From positions 72,868,686-72,932,685 of the forward strand of contig OX457030.1 in assembly GCA_949752745.1 (NCBI GenBank): DNA of 64,000 nt, written 5' to 3'. The first letter of the stretch is position 1; the number at the start of each line of letters is the position of its first letter. The notes under the pieces are model-generated. The model worked only from the letters and a program-made list of their open reading frames with translations, did no database searches and was not told where the DNA came from. The position numbers and the translations under genes are program-made. Positions 24,695 to 36,618 of the stretch are shown piece by piece. The DNA comes from Protula sp. h YS-2021. Lineage: Eukaryota; Annelida; Polychaeta; Sabellida; Serpulidae.

Positions 24695-24941
24695 GGAATT
24701 TTGAGCACAACAACATGAGCAAGTAGTATATGTTTTTATCATCAAACAATCACACTTCTGTTTAAGAAATTTTCTTTCCTTGTATATTCTATTTTTATTT
24801 TATTTCATAAGGTTCATCAATGTAATTGTGCTGTTTACTGACGGTTAATGTACTAACAATTTACATATTGGCTATCAAGACTAGTTTACATCACTAACGC
24901 AAGCAGTGACTTTTGCTTCGCTTTTTAAAAGCATCAAATAC

Positions 24942-24944
<3 letters not shown>
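24695..24944. other. 3' flank of the receptor gene
   Basis: Presumed 3' UTR and flank. I do not see a strong AATAAA in the first ~150 bases after the stop, so the poly(A) site is undetermined. Confidence 0.3.

Positions 24945-25009
<65 letters not shown>
24945..25009. repeat. (TG)n microsatellite
   Basis: About 33 uninterrupted TG units, 250 bp downstream of the receptor stop codon. Confidence 0.95.
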
Positions 25010-25011
<2 letters not shown>

Positions 25012-27239
25012 AAGCTGGTATTTATGGCTGATAAGAGTGTGATACATTTTTCTTATTAGTTAAAGTAGCTACAAGCATCTGAGATTTGTCAAAAAATCCT
25101 TTTGTAGATTAGCCAACAATAGATGGCATTGTTCGTTAGTCAGATTACGTGATATTGTCCATTCAAACTATAATATTATTTTCATACCTTGCTTTAGCTT
25201 TTCATGCCTATCGCAATTAATTGAGCAAAACAAATTCTGCAATGCTGTTCCATGCAGTTTTACGTCATTATGGTATTGAGGGTTATGAGCAGAGCAGAGA
25301 CTCCATACTCCAGCTCTAGCATGAAATTAGCTAAATCAGAAATGATCAGTTGCTGGAGGCTGTTAAACTCTTTTAGCATTTTTTGGTGCATATTTGTTAA
25401 GTTAATTATGCGAAGGCTAGAAAAAGTTGCAGTATGAAAAGAGCACAACATTATCAAGCCTAGAAAAAAAAATCTATCAAAATTAAAAATTGAAAAGCAA
25501 CATGAATGGCCTTTTTCGTGCCTTAGAATATGTCTTAGAATATGCACTTGAATATGCATAGCTGTGTCATGGATGAAAAAATATTAAAAACAATTCACTA
25601 AGATAGGCATTCATAATAATAGGTAAGACATCATTTAATTCCTTTGCGATGAGTACGAATCACGCTGTTGGAGTTGAAATATTTATAAAAGTTATGCTAA
25701 TGCTTTGCCCTTTCTTTGATTTGCGGAAAATGACAGTCACGGGATTATTATAGCGTGACAATTATGGAAGAAAAGTCATTAATCTGTTCGTTACAGATAC
25801 CAATGACTTTAAACTTGCGCACGAACCTTATCGCGCAATCCCTCATGCTTAGTGAACAATAGGCAGGTAGAACAAGCAGATCTTTCCTTGTTAACGATAC
25901 CACATCATTGAGAAGCACACAGATTGCAAACTAAGTAAAATAATATATAATTATTTACTATAATGCTAAGACCAGAGTTTATATTAAAGAGTAAATACTG
26001 AAGAGTTAATACCATGGGGATAAAATGCTCAGGATTTAAAATAGCAAGGAGTTAAAGTAATAAAGCAGTAAAAGATTTATGAGATAAATGTTAAGCAGTT
26101 ATATGGTAGATAATACCAAGGGCTCACATGCTGAGGAGTTAATGCAAAACTTCTCATGAAAAAGTTGCGGTATTGCTTTCGTAACAACTCTAACACAATA
26201 TTAAATACTAATACTAAGTTTCAAAAACTCAAATAATTGCCCTCCATCAAAATTCCAATCAAGATGTGCTTCACTCTCATTTCTCAACTTACGTAGTATA
26301 AAGGAAAAATAGAAACGCAAAGATCGAGGTTAAAAATAACATAATAATTCGGTTGAATGCTGAATAATAACAGTCATGTGGGTCACTTCAGTATGCTAAT
26401 GAACTGCCATCAACTGTGCAGACAGCCTGGCACAGTTGTGGTAAACATTTAGCCATACAGCACTGGTGCTCTAGAATTCATTTCCAAAAAACATAAAAGG
26501 AAAATAAAGTAAATTGCTGGATTACATTACAAAACATAGCTTATTTTAACTATACGCTTCGCGTTCTCGAAACATATGTTCAGTAAAAGCAACAAGTTGA
26601 TTTATTTATTGACTGACAGATTTATGGATAACTGCTCAAAAATAAACGCTATAACTTACCAATGTAACCAGACAACAAGTGGATTCATTGATTGATTGGT
26701 ATAATGCTTTGTTCTTTACATTATGCTTTTCCTAGACAGTTAGAAACAACGCCAAACACCAGGGTAAGCTTGAAATCAAATATATAACTGCTAAAAATAA
26801 ACGCTTTATGTTTCTACCTGCAATGTCCTTAAAAAGTCTGAAAATAAATTAAGGAAAAAAACTTAATGTCTGCAGCTTAAAATGATTCATATAAAAAAAA
26901 ATTAACTTTTTTCCTGTCTTTCTGATTTTTCCCCGTTTTTCTAATTAAATTATATGTCAGAATCTGATTTTTCATAGTTTCCGTTATAGTAAGAAGGTGA
27001 AACTTAATGGCATTAAGTACATGCTGTTAAATGCCACAAAGAGATAACAGACACTCCTCCTTTATTCTCAATACCCTTGTTCTATTGTTGTATTCATGTA
27101 TTATTTACGCTTATCCTTTGTTGGACAGGACATATCCTAAGCGATTGTTCCAATAAGACTATTTTATTACCTCTGTGATTTCGAACTTAATATTTAATAT
27201 ATTTAAAGATCTAATATAACGGCAGTCATTTTTGCTTGT
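25010..27239. other. no gene recognised
   Basis: AT-rich non-coding DNA. The stretch 25980-26150 contains loose repeats of AGGAGTTAAAAT-type words, also seen near 12480 and 13170. The stretch 26580-26780 resembles 13420-13540. No coding signal. Confidence 0.45.
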
Positions 27240-27695
27240 AATCGGCCAATTTTGATGACGTCACTGATCACGTCACTGCTTTTTAAATTTTGAACCATGC
27301 GCGAAAACAATAGCGTCAAAATTATGCAATCATGTCTGTTTTAATGATTGTAGTAAACCAATGAGAATAGAGTATACCCGCGCCGCCTATTTAATATCAA
27401 CTGAAACGGAAGCATACCCATTGGTTTTTCAATATGGATTCCTGGACATGGCACAATCAGCTGAAATTCGGTAAATAGGTTTATGTTTGTGTCTTAAATG
27501 ATGTTATATTTAACCAGTCAGGTAAGATAATACCCACGCCAAATGATCACGTGATTTGATAAGTTTAAAACAGGCGTTTTGGTTTTTACATCATCATTTC
27601 GACAACAGATTTTGCATGAAACACTGTGGATAAAAATGGAGAAAAGCAGTATTAAGGGCTCTTCAGTGGATAAGCAAGATAACAAAAAGCAAGTA
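27240..27695 (+). repeat. left arm of a ~450-bp inverted repeat pair
   Basis: Matches the reverse complement of 29145-29620 over its whole length with substantial divergence. Shared landmarks include GGCCAATTTTGATGA, ATTATGCAATCATGTCTG, GGAAGCATACCCA, CACGCCAAATGATCACGTGA and GGAGAAAAGC. The sequence has a coding flavour: GAAGCATACCC reads EAYP as in the other arm, but frames are broken here. At the inner end ATGGAGAAAAGC ... AAGCAA is followed by GTAAGT, a possible exon with splice donor. Confidence 0.7.
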
Positions 27696-27777
27696 AGTTT
27701 CTTTTGCTACATGTAATGTAGTTTATATATATTTTTAAAAGGCTTTTGTTTCATGTGCGTACTGTTTTAAAGTAGCC

Positions 27778-28110
27778 ATGCTCATTCCTACCAAATTATA
27801 TTGTATATCGTGCGAAATCATGGTAGAGACTGTAAATTTTGTGGAAAACGTAAATGTAATTTGTGTGGGCGTTGTAAAAAAACTTGTTCCTTTTAAACCA
27901 GTTTACGAAGAGTTTGGTAAACAGGGAAGAGAGTGTGCATACTGCCAATATCTTATTTATGAAAAAATATTTATCAGATCGTATGTGTAAAGCTTGCGTA
28001 CAAAAACATACAAAATTGAGTGAGAAAAGAAGATAAGGAAGAGAAGAAAAAAGAAAGGATATAGACTGGATGAATCCATTAAAATTTTCTCGCAAAAACA
28101 TCATACATAA
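27778..28110 (+). other. Cys-rich short frame between inverted arms
   Basis: Frame beginning 27780 encodes HGRDCKFCGKRKCNLCGRC before a stop, a dense CxxC pattern that looks like a zinc-binding fragment. Downstream is a Lys/Glu/Arg-rich decayed stretch. It could be part of a transposon protein lying between the two inverted arms. Not assignable to a family. Confidence 0.25.
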
Positions 28111-28690
28111 AGTTTAAAACTTGGTCATACCTTGTTTTTAGATGAGGCATGTGATGAATATGATAGGCCCAGAAGTTAGTGTCACTGGGAATTGGCAATT
28201 TATGACTTTTGGTGTCACCTAACCTTGATTTTATAATTACAAATGGCTCGTCTCGCAATATTTTCCCCTTTCCAGGGGAAAGGGAAACTAGTACAACACT
28301 TGGGCGAAATTAATCAGCAACTGCGTGGTTCATGAATATCGTCACAAAATAGTGCTGATAGGATGGATAGATGTTATAGTGACTGTATATTTAGCGGGAA
28401 TACATCTAACTGGATAAAAGTGTACCTTGAGGAGGTGCGTTTTGGCCATATAGCTTAAACATTGTTTTCCCCTTCATCTTTAAAATTTAGTAAAATGAAT
28501 TTCATTAGAACTGTGCACCTCCGAGTTTTTGCAAGGAGCTGACAGGGGTAAAGGCCCATTTTTGCATCGTTCTTAGTGGCTTACGCATATCAGCACATAT
28601 ACTGGAACATAATCCAGCAATTGGAATTCATTTAGAGCCGTGGTGTTGTCCGGTTTGTGTAGAATCAGAGACCAGAGCGTCTTGCAGCAC

Positions 28691-28865
28691 TGCGAGCACT
28701 TGCTCCGAAAAACCTGTGCGGCGGTGCTCCGGGAGATAAATCCACAATGCGCACTCGAGCACTTGCCTGTGCCACGCTGCTTCGGGAGGTAAATCCACAA
28801 TGCCCACTCGAGCACTTGCCTGTGCCACGCTGCTCCGGGAGGTAAATCCACAATGCCCACTCGGA
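28691..28865. repeat. 53-bp tandem repeat, about three copies
   Basis: Units start TGCGAGCACTTGC or ACTCGAGCACTTGCC near 28691, 28753 and 28806, with GGGAGGTAAATCCACAATGC in each. The 53-bp period is not a multiple of three, so the minus-strand open frames across it are not coding. Confidence 0.8.
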
Positions 28866-29144
28866 TTTGTACGTTACCGCTGCTGTTTAACGTTAAGACG
28901 TTGGCGGATAAACGACTCCTGACGACTGCTTACGACTCTGACTGCACCGGCTCTTTTGAGAGCCACGCTGGCCTTGATCTAACTGTGGTAATCGTGTATT
29001 GCTCTGGCACAGATGATTTGGGCACAGATGAGTTCACAAGATTCAATAAGGATTAATAATTACAAATGATTAAAAAACTTACTTGTTAGCTCAGTTTTGA
29101 TGATGAGACCATGTAAAGGGGCGCATTACAGCATTCATGCTTGA

Positions 29145-29620
29145 ATTTTTGCTGTCTTGCTTATCAACTGAAGAGCGCTTAGTACCGCTTTTCTCCACAG
29201 TGTATTGTACAAAATCTGCTTAAGAAATGATGTTATAAAGATCAAAACGCCTGTTTTTAACTTGTAAAATCACGTGATCATTTGGCGTGGATATTCTCTT
29301 ACCTAATTGGTTTAATAATTCGTCAATTAAGACACAAAAATGAGCATATTTACCCAATTTCGGCTGATTGTACCATGTCCCGGCAACCATATTGCAAAAA
29401 ATGCTTGGGTATGCTTCCTTTTCATTGGATATGACATAGACGACGTGAGTATACGTGAGTATTCTGATTTTAACCGCAATCATTAAAACAGCTTGGTGGC
29501 CTTGAACACGCTCAGACATGATTGCATAATATTTCCTAATTTTCTTTCCGCGCATTATTCAACATTAAAAAACAGTCATCAGCAATATCATCAAAATTGG
29601 CCAATCACAGACGGGTGGCG
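29145..29620 (-). repeat. right arm of the ~450-bp inverted repeat pair
   Basis: Reverse-complement partner of 27240-27695. On - it retains an open frame of 111 codons (29555 to 29220) with blocks such as NEKEAYPSIFCNMVAGTWYN and LGKYAHFCVLIDELLNQLG, which the left arm has lost through frameshifts. I do not recognise the family. Either the arms are long terminal inverted repeats of a ~2.4-kb DNA transposon, or two inverted copies of one repeat. Confidence 0.65.
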
Positions 29621-32600
29621 CAAAAGCTCTCATTTGTATAAAGTGGCGTGAAAGCCCTCATTTGCTACAAGTGGCGTGGAAGACCTCCTTTGTACTCCTT
29701 TGTGCCTCCTTTGCAAATTTAGATCTACGAAGTTAGACAGTGCGAATTAGTATTAACTGCGTTTTGTTTTTTGTCATTTCTGATGAAAGAAGTGTAAGCT
29801 TTTCATTTTGTGCAAATCTACTTTGTGACGAAATTATTGTGGATGATCATGATAGGGTCCATGCAAAAAGATTATTATTCAGTCATGTGGATATTATATT
29901 ACTGTAGGCTATCAGATACAAATCTTGAGGATTATGAATAACATTGAATTGACTCTTGAGGAGATCGAATCATAAGGAACCTAAATCTAAAAAATATTAG
30001 TTTAGTTAGCTATCACATTCTGACTGTAATATTACAGCAACCGAGTGCACACACATAAAATTAAAAATGTCTTAAAATACAAATTCTTTTTTTTTCACAA
30101 AGGATTTATTTTGAAGGTATTTTGAAGAAAATTTACTTTCTAAAATATGCTGCTGCATTTCTCTGTTCTTTGTGTTTTACATGTTATGTTACAGGGACAC
30201 TGTCAAATCAAGCAGTTTATAAAATGCCTGAAAATCTTATGCCTGATTCAGTAATTCACTTTGTAAAATGATTAAAAATTTCAGCCCATGTGTAAACTGC
30301 CTGGTTAAGCGTCTAAAATTTGCAGTTTTGATGCAATTGTATTTTTGCTTTGTTGTATTAAAAGAAACGACTATTTTGCTTTTAATTGTTCACCATAAAA
30401 ATTAAATAAGCCGCCCCGGGTTATGTTATTTTTATAGCAATGACATTGCATGATATCTAAAGAGAGAACTTTATAGCAGTTTCATATATAAAATGTAGAT
30501 TGCGATTATATTGTCTTTGACTCCAGATTACATTAGGAATGTATTATAATTGTAAGTTAGAAATTACATTAATAATGCTTTTTTAAATTTTGACTTAAAT
30601 AAACCCGGAATAGATTTTTAGCTATAAAATATTGGCAAGTGAAAGATACATAATTTTTTGTGCTAATGCTATAATATAAACTGCATTTCAGTCAAATTTT
30701 GAAATATTGGAGCCTTAAAATCTTTACTCTTTATATACACAATGAGTCAATATATATAAAGTATCTATGAGAAAAAAAGGTACACATTTAAATTTTAAAA
30801 CTACATTAAATATATTCGAGTTCATTAGTTCATTAATTTAAGACTCTGAAGACCATAAACTATAGGTCAATTTCTATTTGTTAACGGTTAATCCAAATAA
30901 CTTATAGGACACAACGTATAGGACAAATTTCTCTTTATTAGAATTATTCTGTGTGCGTTTTGTTCCTTCCGTTTTGTAAAGTGGTTTTGCTTTAAAATGT
31001 TGGATAACCGGCTTGACTGTCGAATCTTTTTATCACTCATTTTTATACGTGATAGCTTCATTTTTCATTTGCAAATTTAGTGACCCGAATAGGGATACAA
31101 AACAAGGATATTTTAACTTACTTTAGTCAAATAGGCATATTTTCCAGCAAAATCCTAAAGGAACCAAATTGGGAGTAATAGAAATATCAGAATAATAGAC
31201 GATAATGGCTTATAAAGTTCAATTGAGTAACAGGTTTCGAATTTTGCAAACGCTTTAGAAAACATCACAGCTTAGCATTTCAGAATACAAATACAGATCG
31301 TATGGAGTCGCTTGGCAGTTAATTGCATAAAGTATGGTTACTTTTTGTTCCATTTTCTCAACAGAAAATGAAAGATATAACAATCGATTATTTTTGATAA
31401 CAATCCTAAAGTAAATGAAAATCAAAATAGCATTCTGCAAGTTATTTCATATTAGGATGGACTAACAAATGGAATATCACAGAAAGTTATTGGTAAATTA
31501 AGAAAACATTTACAAACATTTACATTTACAAACTCACACACAATCACTTTATTGTAAATGCCAGTAGAGTATTGCATAATCTAGCAAATCAGATATTTGA
31601 AATTAAACAAGGATTTCATATTTGTTCACTTTTTTATTTCTAATGCCAGAAAATGGATTGTAAAATTTTTCAGTTTTTATGACATTGAATAATTCTTTTT
31701 CAACAATTGTTTCTTTTTTTCAGAATAACCAAATGAAAACATCCAGTTGCATTTATTCTTCCAAATTCTTACTTCAAATGATATGTTTTACCTAAAATCA
31801 CTTTCTAATTTCTTGAAACAATTTAACAGAAATTTTCAAAAGTCGCATTATAGCCTCGTATAGGGCAGACAGTTTCTTTTGTATGGATTAAGTGTATAGC
31901 TTCATAACCAAAATTGTTTGCAAATTAAAAAGATTAAAAACTATTATAGAAAAGAAAGTGTTTGCTTTACGCGGTGCTGTATGCTCAGATTTGCATCGAA
32001 AGCGGGAACTCAGTCACTTGAAAGATTAAAACACAAAATACTGTATGAGCTCTAAGGGTATTTAACATATGGACTATTTATTACCATCCTTATACAAGTG
32101 TATTTTACTTCTAAAATTCTATTTAGTTTAACGTTTTAGTGCAGCCGCCTTCTGTTCCAAAACGCAAAAAGTTTCATCTTAATTTGTGTCAGAAAACCTG
32201 TTGTATTCTTGTCTTTTAAGGTGCGGCCCAATAAAAAGTCGAGTAAGGAATCGAACAGATGTATAAATAACAGCAGATAAAGATATATCGGGAAAATGCT
32301 AAAAATGGCCTTTAGAGGTGAAATTTATCCTAATTTTTGTAATCCTACCTGTGGCGCCCATGTCTGAATTCAAACACTTCAGAATAGTACATTATAACTT
32401 GATGATATAATTTTCTGCCATATTGCCGTTTTATAAAGCCATCAAAGTATTTTAAGAAGTTAGGTCCTTGGCTAATTTGAATTCGTTGAAACAAACTAGG
32501 AAAAATTATTGCCGGTCGGTCGGTTTAAATTTTTCAAATGTTAAATTTAAATTTCTGAAAATTTGCAAATGAAATGCACTTAATTCATCCTTAATTGTCA

Positions 32601-33795
32601 TTGTATCAACAGAGTAAGACTAATAGAATAATAATAAGATTATAAAATATCTACAAGAGTAAATATAAACATACCAAAAACAAATGTAAGCAAACCAAAA
32701 CGAATTTTAAGATGACAAAAGAATCACTAAGCAATTCCATTGAAAACATTCAACATTATAGAAACGAATTCTCATACTGGTACCTAGAAACAAATACAAA
32801 TAACATCGTAAAATATTTAATATCTTTTCCAATGCGCTGTTCTTGCATCCGGAAACTTTCTTCACGAAATAAAATAAAACCAACACTCGAGTTTGGAATT
32901 ATCTGAAAACCTGCCTTCAGCTTTGTGCACAGTTACAGTCTAGTGTTACCAGTGTGACAGGCTCAGGGAAGGATTTTCGGATTGCCCCTCCGGCTCGTGC
33001 TGTCTTAGCATTATGTATCTATTCGTTTGTGTCTTAATATTTGTCTCTTGTGCTATGCATTAGCAGCCTTCGTATACATATAATAAGCATAAAAAATTGT
33101 CAGGGAATACATATCATATAATTTGTCTACTCGACTACAGAGGTGCTAAAAAGTTAACTTAAAGCAATGATTATTCAAAATGGTATTCAAACAGTACTAA
33201 ACAAAAAACAATTAGTAACTGCAAATATAATCTACTAAGGATAATTAGTTTTCCTGTTTCATAATTTTACGCTTGTGTAGCTAAATTCTAACTGGATAGG
33301 AAAGCTTCTCAATTTTTACCTGCAAATCGTGCAAAACGCGTAGAGCTAGAATGCCCAAATTTAACATGAGTATCGGGGATAATTTTAGGCGAAAGATGCC
33401 TTAGATGTTGTGTTTTATTATAATACGTTCACACTGTACATGCATGATAACAAAGCATGAATGGTCTTACCTAGTGAAACAGTGGATAGTCAGCCCAAAA
33501 ACAGCAAGTGTTTGATTTGTGGCGTGTTGCACGAGGTAAGACAAATCAATGTGGGCTTAACCTCTTTCTCCCCCTCCAATTTCAGAACTGTCTTTTAAAA
33601 CAGAGGACATAGAAATAAAGATGAATATGAAATTTACGTTTTCTACCACGGTGACTTATTTTGTTTATCGCAGTTTCTAATGTGATATTTATCGTTACAA
33701 TGCTTCGATTTTTTAAGTTGACATTGTAGTATTTGAAGATAAAGAATGACAAAACAACAGCAAAGACTCATTTAAAGAAATAAAAGGAGAGCAAA
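29621..33795. other. 4-kb AT-rich region, no gene recognised
   Basis: Only short open frames without motifs. No RNA gene or transposon was recognised by eye. Confidence 0.45.
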
Positions 33796-33799
33796 AATA

Positions 33800-34851
33800 C
33801 TACACAGACATGCTGTTATCCAAGGGTAGGCAGCTTATGTCAATGAAGCCCAGGATAGTGCTTGGGACAGTCGAGTTGATATGGTCACCAGGTGAGTTGT
33901 CAGGTGCGATCTGGATGCCAAGGTCACCGGCTGTGTAGTCAAGTGTAATCTGGTTTCCTTGGTTACCTAATGGGTCGCCTAATACTAACTGGATGTCGTG
34001 GTCACCGAATTGGATACCAAGTGTGGTTTGGTTTTTATGAGCGCCGGGCTGGTCGTCAAACTCGATCCGGTCGCCATAGCCACCACCCGGAAAAAACGTA
34101 GCGTTTGAGACATCACTGCTGCAATCCCTGTGCAGACCGCTAGGATTAACAATGATGTCAAGGCTGGTGGATGGAAAAGCCGCGTTGTGGTTGTAATGAT
34201 CATCGGGTGGCTCGGGTGGGTTTTCAAAATCATCATGTGCGTGGCTGCCATGGTCATCGGATTGGTTGCCAAGTCGTAGCAGGTTACCATGGTCACCGAA
34301 TGGGATGCCAGGTGCAATCTGGTTGTTATGGCCACTGGTTGAGTCATCCAACTCGATCCGGTGGCCATGACCATCACGCGGGTCGTCAAGTTGGATCTGG
34401 TTGACGTGGCCATCGCGTGAGTTGTCACGTAAGATGTGGCTGTCATGGTCGCAAATTTCAATTTGGTTCCAGCTGCCAAGTAGAATGTGGTTGTCATTAT
34501 CACCACGTGAGTCATCAACTGCATTCGGGTTGTCATGACAACCACATGAATCCTCACGCACTATCTTGTCATGGTCACTAGGTGAGTTATTGAGTACCAC
34601 ATGCATTTCTTTGTAACCGGTTGGCTGGTTTAGCGGGAGCTGGTTGTCATGGTAAGCTGGTATGTTGAATTGGTTGTTTTCGTAGGCTGAACAAGTGAGT
34701 TCAAGTGAAGGCGGTGGAATGTCTGTAAACCAAGATATCGTTTGAAATGTCATTAAAATAGAATTTGATGCTTTGGGATATTAGATTTGAGCTAATTCAA
34801 AGTCTAAGACCCCTTTATTTATTGCCATCCCAATGTGAAAACGCAGTGCTT

Positions 34852-34934
<83 letters not shown>

Positions 34935-36618
34935 TATATTAATATATATATTAATATATATATTAATATACTATATTAATATACTATATTAAAATATATA
35001 TTTATATATATGTTATATGTATCGTTTTTGCGAAAATAGTGCCTGTTTCATAATTAGATAAATGCTAGATTCTTGCTTTGTTTATACTAAAGCTTATTTT
35101 ACGTCAAGATGATGCAGTTAGAAATGCAAGCTTAAATTTTAAATATAACTCACGATTCATTCTGAAATATAGCTCTGTAAAGAGGAGGTAGTCTGAAAAT
35201 ATCACTCGTTCTTCAGTTGCCGTTACTGAGGCAGACAGGAGCAATGGTTTATGAACTGACTCACCGTGATTTGGAATGATGCGGGTTGGTGCGGCGGCTA
35301 TTGCGTTGATGCGGTCCTCCAAAGCGTTGTACTTCGTCGCCAAGTCCTCGTGCTGTGTTCTCAATGCCCATAGTTCCTTTCTTAGTTTGCTGTTTTCTTG
35401 TGTGGCTGCGTTCATTGCTTCACAAACCGCTTTTTTCACCATTTCAATTTCCTCCTCACGCGTTTCTTTCTCTACAGCAAGAAGTTCTGTAAATTGCGCG
35501 TCTTTCCGCGTCATTTCCTGTTGAATACCCCTCAGCTGCGTCTCCAGCATGCTAAAGCGCATTTCTCCTTGCGCCTGGAATTGTGTGACACTCTTCAGGA
35601 CATTTTGGATGGTCTGCTCTTTCTGGAATTCTTTGAGTTGACTGTGGTGAGGCTGAAGTCTTTGCTCCTTCTCGCTGATGGTGTCTTTCATGATGTTGGC
35701 TGTGTTCTCGTTTCCACTTCTCATGGCACAATGTAGCGCTGTGTGGTCGTCTTCATTGAGTAGGGAGTAGTCAGCATCGTGGCCAATTAGTATTCTTATC
35801 ACTTCATGTCGCGCACGCAGACATGCGAAATGCAGAGAAGTGAATCCTTGAGTGTTGACTGCATCCACGTCAGCCTCTTGGGATAACAACAGCTTTACAA
35901 TGTCAGTGCGTCCCTTGAATGAAGCATAATGCAGAGCTGTGAGTCCATAACCGTTCATTGCATCCACATGAGCACCGTAGGATAACAGCAGCTCTACAGT
36001 TTCATTGTTTCCATACCATGAAGCATAATGCAGAGCCGTGAGACCATCACCGCTCAATGCATTAACCTGAGCACCGTGGGATAACAGCAGCTCTGCAATA
36101 TCAGTGCGCCCATAACGTGAAGCATAATGTAGAGCCGTGAGTTTCTCATCGCTCACTTTATTCACTTGAGCATCGCGGAACAAAAGCAGCTTAACAATGT
36201 CAGGGTGTCCGGTGCAAGAAGCGTGATGGAGAGCCGTAAGGCCTTCGCCGCTCACTTCATTCACGTGAGCAGCGTGGGATAAAAGCAGCTCAACAATGTC
36301 AGGGTATCCGAAGCATGAAGCATAATGCAGAGGCGACATTTTGTTACTGTCTTTAACGTTGGCATCTGCGCCTACTGACAGCAAGTATTGCGTTACATTT
36401 AAGTGTCCTATCAGTGAAGAAACACACAAAGCTGGGCGTGTTTTATTGCCATACTTCAACGGCACACTGCAGTGAAGAAGAACTGTCCCATACATATTGA
36501 TCATCCGCATGCATTCATCACAGTCTCCGCTCTCGATAGCACTCTTCCATTCCTGTAATACTTTCTCGTCAACAGGCAGCTGTGTCTCTGCCACGGCTTC
36601 GATTTCACCAAACGTCAT
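33800..36618 (-). CDS. ankyrin-repeat, coiled-coil protein with Asp/His-rich repeat tail, two exons
   Basis: Exon 1 is 36618-35154 and exon 2 is 34722-33800. The donor is C|GTGAGT and the acceptor is TTTACAG. The phase-1 junction restores the exon 2 frame, giving 795 aa. Residues ~60-330 hold about eight ankyrin repeats (LTALHYAS..G..DIVELLLS pattern). Residues ~330-470 form a Glu/Gln/Lys-rich coiled coil. The exon 2 tail (~300 aa) is a degenerate 15-16-residue repeat of the form D.S.GDHxNQIxLD, rich in Asp, His, Asn and Gly. A TGA three codons upstream supports this start. Function unknown; ankyrin domains bind proteins and the tail looks disordered. The splice join is inferred, and the two exons could be separate genes. 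Confidence 0.7.
34851..35010. repeat. (CA)n(TA)n microsatellite in the ankyrin-gene intron
   Basis: About 11 CA units lead into ~30 TA units, followed by TTAATATATA-type decay. It lies wholly inside the proposed intron 34723-35153. Confidence 0.9.

Noticed and set aside
28573..28860. Three overlapping minus-strand frames with internal repeats
   Set aside because: Produced by a 53-bp tandem repeat whose period changes frame with each unit.
33985..34557. Met/Thr-rich 190-codon minus-strand frame
   Set aside because: Shadow frame of exon 2 of the ankyrin gene; repetitive and without domain features. The plus-strand frame at 34171-34404 is rejected for the same reason.
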